Of a stretch of 64,000 nt of DNA, positions 29,431 through 40,446 are shown one piece after another. The notes beneath the pieces are model-generated. The model saw only the letters and a list, made by a program, of their open reading frames with translations. It was not told where the DNA came from and did not search any database. The DNA is from Halichondria panicea (lineage: Eukaryota; Porifera; Demospongiae; Suberitida; Halichondriidae): assembly GCF_963675165.1 (NCBI RefSeq), contig NC_087391.1:1197001-1261000 (forward strand). Direction: 5' to 3'. Both the position numbers and the translations under genes were made by a program. Each line of letters starts with the position of its first letter. Position 1 is the first letter of the stretch.

Positions 29431-31574
29431 TCAGTTCTGTGTGTCCATGGTGACTAGTTCTGGCCTGGATCGGATGGGTGTATGTTCCTTCTTGGAGTGG
29501 GGGACACTTTTTGAGGGTGTGTCGAAGTCTACGTATCTCACAGACGCCATCTTGGCATATTCACTGCAGGGGGGTTATAGTAGTATGCTAAATATAGCAC
29601 AAGAAATGCGAAAATGGCTTTGATTGTCAAAATCTAGACTTATTCAGGCTAAAAATGATGTGAAACAAAAGCTCCTCTTGTTATTGTATCTCTCACCTGA
29701 CGATCATGTCAGCCATTTCATCAGCACTCCTAAACTTCTCGTAGTTCACTCTTATCACGGGGATGATCCGCGCAATATCAGCCATAAACTCTTCGTAAGC
29801 ACCGTGAAGATTCTCCAGATAGTCGAGAGAGATGGTGGACTCACACTCACGTTGCCTCAGCTCAATCCTCCTCTTGCTCTCAGCTGGGGAGACGTCAAGG
29901 TGGACAATCAGGTTGGGCTTCTTCCTGAAGGTTAAAGTTAAGGGAGTCTTGTAAACTGGGAAACAAAGGCAGTGGTATATGTACTAGATAATGGTTGCTT
30001 GTCCATGTAACCAAATCCAGATTACATCATCTACAAGCTTTAGCTATTTAGAGAAATTACGATACCGAAGTAAGTATTAGACACAGTCACACATACATGA
30101 AGTTGGACATGTTGCTGAACAGGGAGCAATAGGTCTGGTACTCTCTCTCTTCCATCAGTCCCGAGTCTTTGAGCACCTGCAGAACACATAATAACATGTC
30201 TAAATAGCATGAGATTAATTTTTACACATGCCATAAACAAAAATGTCCTTCATACATAATGTGCATGTATATTATAGCATGATACTTATTATTATGACGA
30301 CCCCTTACCAAATTATGTGTCCGACTGTGTAATAAGAATAATATAACACCAAGGGCGTATGAAGAGAAGAGGGCATGCAACTCACAATGTAAACTGCGTA
30401 TGCGTCAAAAAACTGATGAGTCAGCAGGATATAGCCAACCGCTCACTAGAGGAGGTTGGTCACGATTAATTAAGATTCACGTGAGCTTATGTTTTCTATG
30501 TAAAAACTCCAAACTCATCCAAGCTGCTGAGTCGGCACATTTTATCTACTTTCTTCCATTAGCTTGTTTATCTTTCTTGTATAACATGTCCTGTTAGTTT
30601 ATGAGTCGTAGTAGTTTAACACTATGATTGCTATACCTGCTACATCAAGACAGGAGTCAAAGAAACCAAGGATTTGAGGCAACAACTCAAAGTTTGTGGT
30701 TTCTGGCTTGTTGCTTCTAGTACGACTATGCTACTCACTTTCTAGTGTCACTGAGCATTGTTAGCATCATTTACTACTAGTATAGAGAGCTACAATCATC
30801 TGCAGTATGTTAGCTAGCTAGCTTAGCTAGAATAGCTACTTTCTCTGTAAGTTTCCGTATATCTTCACCGTGCACGCACAAAAACGGTGCACGTGCAATG
30901 CTATTTTTAGATATAAGACCCCGCCCATTTGTTTTCTGATAGATAGTAGTTGCATGCCCTCTTCTCTTCATACGCCCTTGATAACACGAAGGGACGCGAC
31001 TGTATGACTTTTATTACACCCTTGTTACTTTGACTCGACTGTAAGTGCACATACACACACACTCACGAAATACAATCTAAAGTAGAAAAGGTAGCTCGTG
31101 GTGGTAGTTACCTTGGCGAATACAGAGTCCTCGTAGATGGTCCTGTCCTGGACTCCGCCTCTTCCTGTCCAAATGATCTGTTGGTGCTGTTGAAACCGAC
31201 GGTTGAGTAGATACACCTGTAGCGAAGAAATTCATTGAAATCTTAGGACAGACAACATGGTTGTATATTGCCAAATACCCTAAGGCTGCTCTTACTTGTA
31301 GGGGAAATGAGAATCTTGCCGGGTCTTTGTAGAAGTCGCTCAGGTATACATTATCGATGACGGGCTCGTAGAACACTGGGAGGTTCATTCTCTCTGCCAG
31401 TTTAGTAGCCAGGGTGCTTTTCCCAGCTCCAATCAGACCACTGATTGAGATGAACAGATCGCTACTGCTGTTCTTCTGGTCAAGCGTTAGTAGGCTCTCT
31501 CTAGACTTGCTGCTGGGTGAGATTCCGTTGGCTTGAGGCTGATTAGGCCTCTCTTCACAGTTTCCAGCCATCAT
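29431..31574 (-). CDS. Deoxynucleoside kinase (dAK/dGK-type)
   Basis: Five exons on the minus strand: 31574-31296, 31216-31112, 30176-30097, 29924-29697, 29563-29431 (274 aa). All junctions are GT-AG and in phase. The enzyme phosphorylates deoxynucleosides with ATP in nucleotide salvage. Visible motifs are the P-loop GLIGAGKST (about residues 46-54), the substrate motif FYEPVIDNVYL, RFQQHQQIIW, the DRS-type motif QDRTIYED, and a lid helix with Arg residues (ESKRRIELRQREC). The EPVxDN and QDRTIYEDxxFAK forms resemble bacterial and Dictyostelium deoxyadenosine/deoxyguanosine kinases more than vertebrate dCK. The 40-residue N-terminus is acidic and polar and does not look like a mitochondrial presequence, so cytosolic location is inferred. 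Intron 2 carries the MITE 30350-30980. Confidence 0.88.
30350..30980. mobile_element. MITE with caagggcgtatgaagag ends in kinase intron
   Basis: 631 bp with inverted ends of about 33 bp, flanked by perfect 7-bp direct repeats ataacac (30343-30349 and 30981-30987). Same family as 17310-17702 but longer inside and in reverse order. There is no transposase frame. Confidence 0.9.
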
Positions 31575-32653
31575 TTTGTAGATTGGATATTGCTTTGGCT
31601 TAGTGCTTTACTATCACAAGAAAACGTGCCCGGTAATCGCCCGCCAAAAATGTAGATAATACGCATGCGCAAAATTAATGGGTGGGGCTGCGTAAAAGCG
31701 CTCAGAAGGGAAGTCTTTCACCATTGACTACGGTTCCCCATACTCAGACTAGCCTCGAGACCAGGCGGATTAAAATATGACCTGTCTCGGTTGTTGCATG
31801 GGTGATAGTGCACATGCGCAAACTGAGTTCCCCAGAATCTGAAAGTACAGGGTTTTGCAGAGTTCTTGCAACATTAACTTTTAATCGGTCTGCACATGCG
31901 AAGAGATCTGCCTTTGATCTCACCGCAGACTATTAGCTAAGTCAGTGCATGTGTGTGTGGAAATGAGTAAGGCAGCCTCAAAACTCTCTTTTCACATAAT
32001 TATAACAGTGGAGGGTGATGTGTACAGAAATGATATTACGATGTAATTGGTGAGCCAGAGTACTCCAGCGTGGAAGTGTCTGAACCCCAAATTAATTTAT
32101 TATAGTGATCTTGTGAGTGCAGCATGAGTTTAATACATCAGCAGGAGTTAAAATTTGCAGAGGTCGCCATAGCCTGGTGTATTAAACTTCGAGCTTGCAA
32201 CCAGTGGTGCCAGCTCTAACTCGTGGATGTTGTAGAATGTAGCAGAGTTCACTGTAGTGTAGTGGGATTGACATCGTGGTCAAAACAATACATCCATGCA
32301 TGAGTTCGAACCAATAGGAACTTGGTAGAAGAGGAAGCTTTAATACCCTAGTTTTGTAGTCGGACATGTAATATATCTTGCGGCCTTCTTTTGTACACAT
32401 TTTAAGTTGGCCGTATCCTTATAAAGAAGACTTCAATCGAATGGCAGTGTTTCAGCCTTGTAGGACCAATGACAGTGACAACACCATCCCAAGATAGACT
32501 TCTGGGCTGCCCACTTTTGATTTTACTGCTTGCCTCAGCTAGCTACATAGTGATACAAGTCCTGGACTTCACTTTAGAATCCATTTTTACTGATCACACG
32601 GTGGCAGATCTCTACGCATGCGCAGACTGGTTAAAAGTTCATGTTGCAAGAAC

Positions 32654-33427
32654 CATAGATTGAAAAGGAAGGGGATTGGAAACGACCACTCAACCAGAGT
32701 ACGGTCCAGGCCTCCCTGTGTAAATGGTTGAAACACTCCGCGTTATGATTTCGCGCTCGCGATTATTTTTGTTTTGACCGTACTCTGGTTGTATTTCAAC
32801 TGTTTCTAGCTCTCCTATCCACTAGCGATCACTCAGAGGCTGGGAGGTTACTCTAGAGAAGTAAGTTTACACCACTGACAAGCTCTAACTTGTCTAAGTC
32901 CGCTGTCTTTACTCTGTTTTTAGTTTTTGTTGAGTATAGCTTGAATTACTCCATGTCAACTTTTCTCTTTCCCTGCTGCGAAGCCTAAACAGCAAAAGAC
33001 ATTGCTTGACTTGGTTATTATATATCTAAGTGCTATATAGAATGGTTTCATGCCATGGATAAGCTTTACTGTTCATAAACGTTTGCAGTATAGTCCTTCA
33101 AACTGCTTTAGTATACTTTTAGACACACCACGGGCCTTGACCTCTCACGACTTCATAGTAAGGGCTATTCCTTCTTTTATAGCATTCATTTGTTTAGTGA
33201 TAGTGGTTGTGTTGCTTAGTCGACCTTTTAGAGCTATATTCTCTTTACTTTTTAGAATATTCAACATTAAAAGTGATCAATTTCACCATTTCTATGTACA
33301 GCACATTGTATGGCAGCCAAGACAGGTAATGAGCATGCTGACTATAAAATAATCCCTTTGTAGTTTTAGCCACGCCCTATAACGCGGAGTGTTTCACGCA
33401 AACATTTTCGTTTCCATCCCCTTCCTA
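32654..33427. mobile_element. Nested foldback element, 9-bp target repeat
   Basis: 774 bp between tgcaagaac direct repeats (32645-32653, 33428-33436). The inner arms aaggaaggggattggaaacg and the inverse of cgtttccatccccttcct pair, as do gaaacactccgcgttat and its inverse at 33376-33392. The left arm holds a further small foldback (caaccagagtacggtc near 32692, inverse ending near 32791). Confidence 0.7.
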
Positions 33428-33447
33428 TGCAAGAACTCTGCAAAACC

Positions 33448-34535
33448 TAGCCTCGATCCCAGGCCGAGTTTTCGCTTTTATAACGGTTAGGCGAACAACT
33501 GGGCCTGGTACTAGTTGTCTGCGCATGTGTCAATCGTTTGTCAGATTCTGACGAATGGATATTCTTGTTCACTTTCGTGACATTTATATTCGTGTACTAT
33601 CGTGTACTAGAAGTCAGTTCCCGTTTTATCATTATTGGAATCGATTGGAATGGCTCTTAGCTGAAGCTTCTCTCTTCTCTGAAGCTTATTCTGAAGACTG
33701 AACAACAAGGGAAGAGGTATAAAGCTTTGTCAAGCTTGTTAAGGTCAGATATTTTTGTGTGGGCCCTATGGCCGGCTATGCTATCAAGTCTTGTTCATGT
33801 TTGGCAAGAATGTAGGTAGACTATAGTTTCATCATTAATATGGTGGATCAAGTGAAGAGTGTGAGCTAGAGAACTTGGTGCTGCCATCATCAGCTCGTCG
33901 ACAATGACACTATAACCGAGAAATTTAATATGTATAGATCTACACGTATTTAAAATGTCTACTTCTCTGTACAGGAGCAATGGCTAATATCCAGCTATCC
34001 CAACAGTGCTCCTCTTGGCTATACTAACGGACGAGACTGGACAGTTTGAGGTAAGGGTTTAACCGTCTTTGGTTTCTTTTAATATTGTCCTATACTCACA
34101 GACACAGGACTGGAGTATGACCTGCTCATTCGAGCGTTGCTGGGTAGCTCAGAGACATCAAGAGAATCTACGTTTTCTCAAGCAATGAGTTACGAGTTGG
34201 GGCCTAGAATCAGAGAAGTCCAGCAGCCTGCTAAATCTTTTTGAAACGTAATTTGAAGGCATTCAATCATCCTGAAGTTGCCCTGGGTCACTGTAATTGT
34301 GCTGCAGTACAACTGGCAACTCCCCAGGCCTTTGTGAAGCAGCTCCCTATGTGCATCTTTTGTGTACTCACTCTGTGCATTTTCTGTGTACAAATTTCCA
34401 TTATTGATTTATTAAATATTTTTGCCGACCACAAATATACAATGAAAATTTGACGCATGCGCAGACAACTAGTACCAGGCCCAGTTGTTCGCCTAACCGT
34501 TATAAAAGCGAAAACTCGGCCTGGGATCGAGGCTA
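33448..34535. mobile_element. Mutator-like non-autonomous element, 85-bp TIRs
   Basis: 1,088 bp with almost identical inverted ends of about 85 bp beginning tagcctcgatcccaggccg, flanked by perfect 9-bp repeats tgcaaaacc (33439-33447, 34536-34544). Long TIRs plus a 9-bp duplication are typical of Mutator-like elements. The interior has no recognisable transposase. It inserted into the right end of the element 31848-34547. Confidence 0.88.
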
Positions 34536-34570
34536 TGCAAAACCCTGTATATTCATCGCTAAATGATAAT

Positions 34571-34950
34571 AATATTATTATGCCTCGAGGCGTAGCCGCA
34601 CGAGGGATACGGTAAAGCTGACTGTGTGTGTGTCTGTCTGTACTGTCTGTCTGTCTGTCTGTCTGTCTGTGTGTCTGTCTGTGTGTGTATTCCAGCTATA
34701 ACTGCTCAACGGTTGCAATGCGACGAAAACTAACAGCTTCTATAGGCTTCTAGCCACGTTCTCTTGGATTTTGATTCGTGGATTAGCAAACTAAAGCTTC
34801 TTTCTCGAGTTATGGCTAGTTTGACTCACATTGAAGGCTGTTGCAGTCTCTTCAGAATCTTTCATAGCATCATCTGTCCGCACAAACTTTCTATTCAACA
34901 TATGAGTTAGCCTTGCACTAAAGCGCTAGCTTTTTGTTAGCTACAATACT
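34571..34950. repeat. Dispersed repeat, inverted partner of 6880-7230
   Basis: Matches 6880-7230 in opposite orientation across about 350 bp. It includes a (tgtc)n stretch at 34640-34680 that corresponds to the CA-rich tract of the partner. Confidence 0.7.
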
Positions 34951-37900
34951 CAGAAAATATCTGTTAATTAAAACAGCTAGCTAGCAGTAGCCGTTGATCT
35001 CTTTGGACACACCCTTTAATTATTCCTGTGGATGTAATGTGCATGCGCGCTCATTCCCCCATGTGTGAGAAAATAATATCCAAGACCCAGATCCAGATCC
35101 TCCTGGCAGAGTCATCTTTGTCTTGAGGGCCTGGTAAGCCACAAAACACTACCATAATTATAACAATATAGATAACAATATGCATGTACACAAGTCTAGA
35201 TATTATATACACTGAACTACAGATCCTGGAAGAATCAATTTTCTTCTTTCTTGAGGTCCTGGTAAGCCACATAATACAATAAATAACAACAATAGATGCA
35301 TGTAAATAAGTCTTTTCTTCTCAGTGACTTTATATAGAAAAGCTAACTTTATATAAAATTCATAACTAATATAACACTAATACTTTTGAGCGAAAGCAAA
35401 AACATGGCGAGAGGCATTAGCACAGCGCCAGCTTGAACACTAGTTATTAAAGTGATTGTGAATAGATGTAGCATGTCCTGTACCCTTTATTTTTAGAAGG
35501 GAAGTCTTTCACCATTGACCACGCTTTTACTTGCGTTAACTAGTTTCACTGACCTGATATACCTTCTAAGACACACAAAACCATGTGGATAGCTCCACGT
35601 GGCTCCTATTGTGGGGGGCGTGCTGGTAGGCATAAATCATCTGCAGATCCTGCCACCTATAAATCCTGCTGTCATAGCATCACTTACATTTCCTGAAAAT
35701 ATATCTAATGGCCTAGAATATACTGACCCAATTTTTCCCCTCCATCCATTGCGAAAATATACTTGGATGGCCTAATTTTAGGATGCCTGACAGCCTAAAC
35801 CCTCCACTAAAAAGGCTTGCCTTTCCCTCCAAGTATAACCCCCCATATTCCTTTTTTATCACTAGTATACACCTTACTACTCAGTCATCATAATTATATG
35901 ATGTGATGGTTAACAATGACAACATGCAGTGATGCTAAATACTTTATAATAAAACCTTATGCCACTGCCAGTGTGAGATGGTGTCTCGCCATTCATGAAG
36001 AGTGCATGAGAGTCTATCAACCTTGATGACATCGCTGCCCTCTTAGTGCCGGGTTCTATACAGTAAGCCTGGAACGTATTATCTACCATTTCTTATCTTT
36101 TTGATTGCCCTATCTTCAAATCTCTGATTCCAAAAACATGGCCTGCATGCTAACATGCTGTATATACAGTACACTGCATCCCCATGCACAACATAATTGG
36201 CTCATTCAGTTTCCCCTCTTTGCCCGAGCTGCTTTCACCATTTTTCAAATTTTACTGTTAAACCGACTCGCTTTGAGCTACTAGACACTCCCAGTCTGCG
36301 TATTCTCTTTTGGACCAGTTGCAGTTTCGGCCTCTTGGCCAGTCTAGCGGGTCCTCAAATCATGTCAGTCTGCTGACAGGTATGTTTTTATTGTGCACAC
36401 CGTAGAATAAGCCGTGAGATACATGTACACATAATTATACATTATTTACTTCGATACCCATTCACAATACCATACAATGTACATAAGTCTCTACTTATTC
36501 TGTCCAACCCTGTAGGTTCTTCTGGAGAACTTGGCTAACCATTACGGACAAACATCTCGGTACTACTCGACAGGAAGACGCATGAGCCTCCTGATGTGCC
36601 TGGCGAAAATCATATAAGCGATCTCGTGACAAATTGTCCACTAAAGCCCATAATTATAGGTGCATGAGAAAAGCGTCTTTACTCGCACAACTCTTGATGA
36701 CTGCTACCACCACTTGGTTATTTCATCGACAATTTACCATCGCTCTTCCCAGTGCCTTCCCTCCAATACCGCCGCCCCTACAATTGGCACGAACTCCTTG
36801 ATCGCCATGTTATGTTTTATCCTCTACTTTAGTATACTCTATGCCAGTTGACACCATTCGTCCTCGTAGAATGCCCCACAACCCCTGCAGCCTGAGGCCT
36901 CAGACGTCAGCTAGAACTGTTGTGGGGACCAACTTGCTTAGAGAGCCAACATTTTTATACCGTTCCAACCATGCAAAACTCTGAATGAGCTCCAGCATTC
37001 AATTGGTTTATACTTATTGACACCGGCACTTTGGTCAAGCAATCCCCACCAAACTACTGTTGCTGTGTGCTGCAGCTTCCCAACGATTGCAGCAACTCTG
37101 GTTTTTTTTTTGCATTGCTCACTCTTCCAACAACACCTCTACTTTTGCCATCAGCAGTCGAACTTGCTCCTCTACAGAGTTAATTTTGAACCCCAGAAAT
37201 GTAATGCATGTCGTGGGGACCTTCTACTTTCTCTTTTGCTAGGCCTGCAAATGTCTTTCAGCTGTAAGCCACTGATTGCACAGTTATCTGCTCCACACAC
37301 GATAAAATCGTCCCAATAATTATAGTGCCACACATATTCAATAAGCGGTGCCATCAGCACTATTTAACACACTATTTTACCAGTGACAGTGGCAACCCCC
37401 AGACGTTTTACCATCCACACTCGGTCACAGTGTTGGGTGCCGATCTCAGCTCCAAAATAATGACAATGCTGCGTCCACAAAGACTCTTCCATTTCATTCC
37501 ATGGCCCACAACCTTTGATCCACTGGGTGTATACCACCGGACCAATCCTGTAGGTTGGCCTAATCCAACAATCTTTTCGCAATGTCATCCACTTAGCCAT
37601 ATACATTAACAAACACAACTCTGGGTCGATTCCGTCATTAACACTTTTGCCATCCGAGAGATATCAACAATCAACCTCCCTAACTTCGGAAAAACCCCTA
37701 ATCTGCTCACTTTAAATGGCAATCCTCTGCACTTCCTTTTCCAAATACTCACTGGATGCTGCATCGTCTAGCCGAAGGGACACACACCTGATCTAAAACA
37801 TAAAACTAAAACCGTTTTAGATCCCCCTCACGGTAAGTTCTCAGGGTGATCCTCCAACAATGATTTTCAATGATTCCACACCAATGGAGTCACTATTGCT

Positions 37901-38040
37901 CGTAAGCACTCAACCCAACCTTCTCCAAACTAGCTGGTATCTCGATAACCCCTCTCCATTCCGATGCGAATGTGAAACTCGGGGCACAATTGACTGCCAA
38001 GGTGGTGTAGGATCAAATGCTTTATACGTAGTTAAGTAAG
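34951..38040. other. Gene-poor interval with coding remnants of unknown origin
   Basis: No complete gene. A tandem pair around 35088-35150 and 35220-35280 shares cctggtaagccaca. From 36.2 to 38.0 kb composition shifts toward higher C content and open stretches appear on the plus strand, interrupted by stops. One piece, 36516-36617, has a good acceptor (ccctgtag) and ends in TAA after VLLENLANHYGQTSRYYS. I do not recognise a family. A decayed pseudogene or transposon fragment is most likely. Confidence 0.35.
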
Positions 38041-38062
38041 TACCTAGCTATCTATATACAAT

Positions 38063-38280
38063 ACACATCAGGTGAAACACCAGAGTGATGGCATACCCAA
38101 CAAAATGACAGGGTGATGGCATACCCAATAAATGGCAGGGTGATGGCATACCCAACAAATGGCCAACAAATGGCAGGGTGATGGCATACCCAACAAATGA
38201 CCAACAAATGGCAGGGTGATGGCATACCCAACAAATGACCAACAAATGGCAGGGTGATGGCATACCCAACAAATGGCACA
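38063..38280. repeat. Minisatellite (gggtgatggcatacccaa core)
   Basis: Six to seven units of 25-38 bp with core gggtgatggcatacccaaca. Longer units add atgaccaacaaatggca. It ends just before the palindrome gtaacgtaacctgcggtgttacgttac at 38282-38308. Confidence 0.85.
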
Positions 38281-38460
38281 GGTAACGTAACCTGCGGTGT
38301 TACGTTACCACTATCTTATAGAAATAGATAAGCAACTGTCACCCTCCGGTTAGTTATTTTAGTTGCATGTCCTTATTTAGTAGTAACTTCCCTTGTGGTT
38401 TTATTTCTTGGTAAAAATTAATAGCCTGTGTGTATTAATAGCCTGTGTGTATGTTGTGCA

Positions 38461-39000
38461 TCAGAGTTCTTTGCTATGTGATAGACACATGACGAACAAA
38501 TTATGAACAGAGTCCAACAAAGACAAAAGACAGTTTTTTAGAACCTTGGGATGAATCTCGTCACAGCCATAGGCCTTGGTTTCATCCAAAGCACACAAGG
38601 CAGTATACACATCAGTTTTAGTTATCTCAACTGCACTTAACTGTGAACAAGGGGTTGGTAGGTCAGACATACTCGGCAGATTAAATTCACTTGGACTTGA
38701 AAAAGTTGAGTGAAAGAATTGGCTAAAGGCATTTGCAATTTGCTGGCGATCATAAATTGGAGTACCATTGACAACGAAAAAGTCTGGCCTTGTTTTGGTG
38801 GTTGTTAGAGATCTCAGGTGACTATAAAGTTTCCTAGGGTTTTGACCAAATTCAGATGCTATTTGAAGCATAATAATATTGCTCTTTTGCAGTCAAAATT
38901 GCATTTTGCAGTTCAGTTTCAGCCATTAATAACTTCAATTGGTTAGTGTCAGTTGATTTTAGTTGATATTTCTTACGCAAATTAAGTTCTTGTACAATTT
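38461..39000 (-). pseudogene. LINE reverse-transcriptase fragment
   Basis: The minus-strand frame 38871-38461 encodes the segment just before and into a non-LTR retrotransposon reverse transcriptase. It has an IANAFSQFFHSTF-type linker, then VYTALCALDETKAYGCDEIHPKVLKNC, matching the LDxxKAxGxDxI...LKxC pattern. An upstream piece (LRKKYQLKSTDTNQLK, AILTAKEQYY) continues in another frame to about 39000. The catalytic FxDD core is absent. It is a dead 5'-truncated or deleted copy. Confidence 0.75.
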
Positions 39001-39593
39001 ATTTGATGACAGACAACAGAGTTATATAAACCACTTGCATGGGTGAGGTTTTTTCGGTATTTTGAAGAACAGAAAAAGGAGAGGCTGCGAAGGAGGCTAC
39101 CCTATTTCTAGTTCAAGCATAATTATAATTGGAAACCGATCGAAGTAGAGTGTATAATTATGACCTCGATTAAATTTGCGCCTATGGCCGGCTAGATAGA
39201 TCTACAATATCATGCAGGAGTGTCATTGCATGCAGCACTCCTGACAATAATAATATATCTATAGGCTAATCTATTCTCCAGGCACTTTGTGGGTAACTTA
39301 ACTGAGATTACTGCATAAGTCGCCATAGGCCATACCAGGAGTGCACTCCTGGCCAAAACACCAAGTATTAGAGTGACCTTCAGGGCCACCATAATTTTGC
39401 TCCTAGTTTTTCTATGCATGCATGCGGAATGAAATTGACAAAGTTTTAATTGTTGGAGGTGAAAAAGATTTCCACGATATAATACAAAACAGTTTATTGT
39501 ACGTATATTTGTATACCAATTACAAAATGATCATGTACAGCACCATGCAGGTATAGTCTTATATACTGTGGTCTGTAATTATTGCTGAGTTTA

Positions 39594-39643
39594 ATCATAG
39601 ATGATACAGTACTGACGTTAGTCTGTATCATCTATGGTTTAAT
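39594..39643. repeat. Short perfect hairpin downstream of CUL9
   Basis: catagatgatacag and ctgtatcatctatg form a 14-bp stem with a 14-nt loop. A second hairpin (catagattgaagaactcttc) follows at about 39685-39714. The stems are too short for a typical miRNA precursor; remnants of a foldback element are more likely. Confidence 0.5.
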
Positions 39644-39866
39644 CGTAGATTAATTGCTTGAGCTGCACGTCGTACTGTCTCTGACCATAGATTGAAGAAC
39701 TCTTCAATCTATGCTCTGACACAGTCCAATACATATGGAAGCAAGGGAGCTACCGTAGGACTCTCCCATGTAGCTTTGTTTAAATCCACAATTAGACAAC
39801 AATCACAAAATCAAGTGTTCCAAAATACAATGCATGAGCAAGAAAAAAGTTTTAGAAATGTCCTAA

Positions 39867-40396
39867 TTAATATCTGGAAAATGGAAACATGTCGTCATAG
39901 TCAATTCCATGGTCCCAGGTTTCGAATGCATCATGATAAGAATCTTCGTAGTCACTATAGTCGTACATGTCATCATCATCATCGAAATCATCTTCATCAT
40001 CGTAACTGTCATCGTACAGATAGCTGGACCTCTCGTCTCCGTGCACGATACTGAATGGCAGAAAAATATGCTAGGGTACAGCGTGTCAACGAATAAATTA
40101 TTATAATCATTGGTAGAGGTACATGTACACACGTACACCGTACACTTTGTGGGAGGTCAGGGGGTGTAACCATAAAAGGAGACAATATAGACGCAGTTAA
40201 GCTACTTTAGAGCACATCGGACACTGAGACGACTACTGCACAGTAGTGTGTATAGTGTATACAGAATATAGTGTGATACATGAGTACAGTGTGTATAGAT
40301 AGAAGCTGTTACAGTACCAGTTCATTGTACCCACCTCTCCTCTTCCTCCTCCTCATCGCTAATGCCCAGCTCTGTGATCTCTCCCAGCTTGAATTG

Positions 40397-40446
<50 letters not shown>

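Larger units (their letters stand above)
31848..34547. mobile_element. TA-flanked foldback element with two later insertions
   Basis: The left end at 31848-31912 begins cagggttttgcagagttctt. The matching right end is broken into 32584-32653, 33437-33447 and 34545-34547 by the elements at 32654-33427 and 33448-34535. TA flanks both outer ends (31846-31847, 34548-34549), as in Tc1/mariner/pogo elements. No intact transposase is seen. Confidence 0.75.

Noticed and set aside
31706..35521. Direct repeats of gaagggaagtctttcacc as ends of one very large element
   Set aside because: Only about 25 bp are shared, there are no matching termini, and the elements between are explained separately.
38048..38279. 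Repetitive frames rich in PFVGYAITLP over the minisatellite
   Set aside because: Translation of a tandem repeat in an intergenic zone with no start context or homologue.
38063..38280. CRISPR-like array
   Set aside because: The units are adjacent, of variable length and without unique spacers; this is a eukaryotic minisatellite.
39594..39643. Possible microRNA hairpin
   Set aside because: The stem is only 14 bp and the second hairpin differs; too short for a typical precursor.
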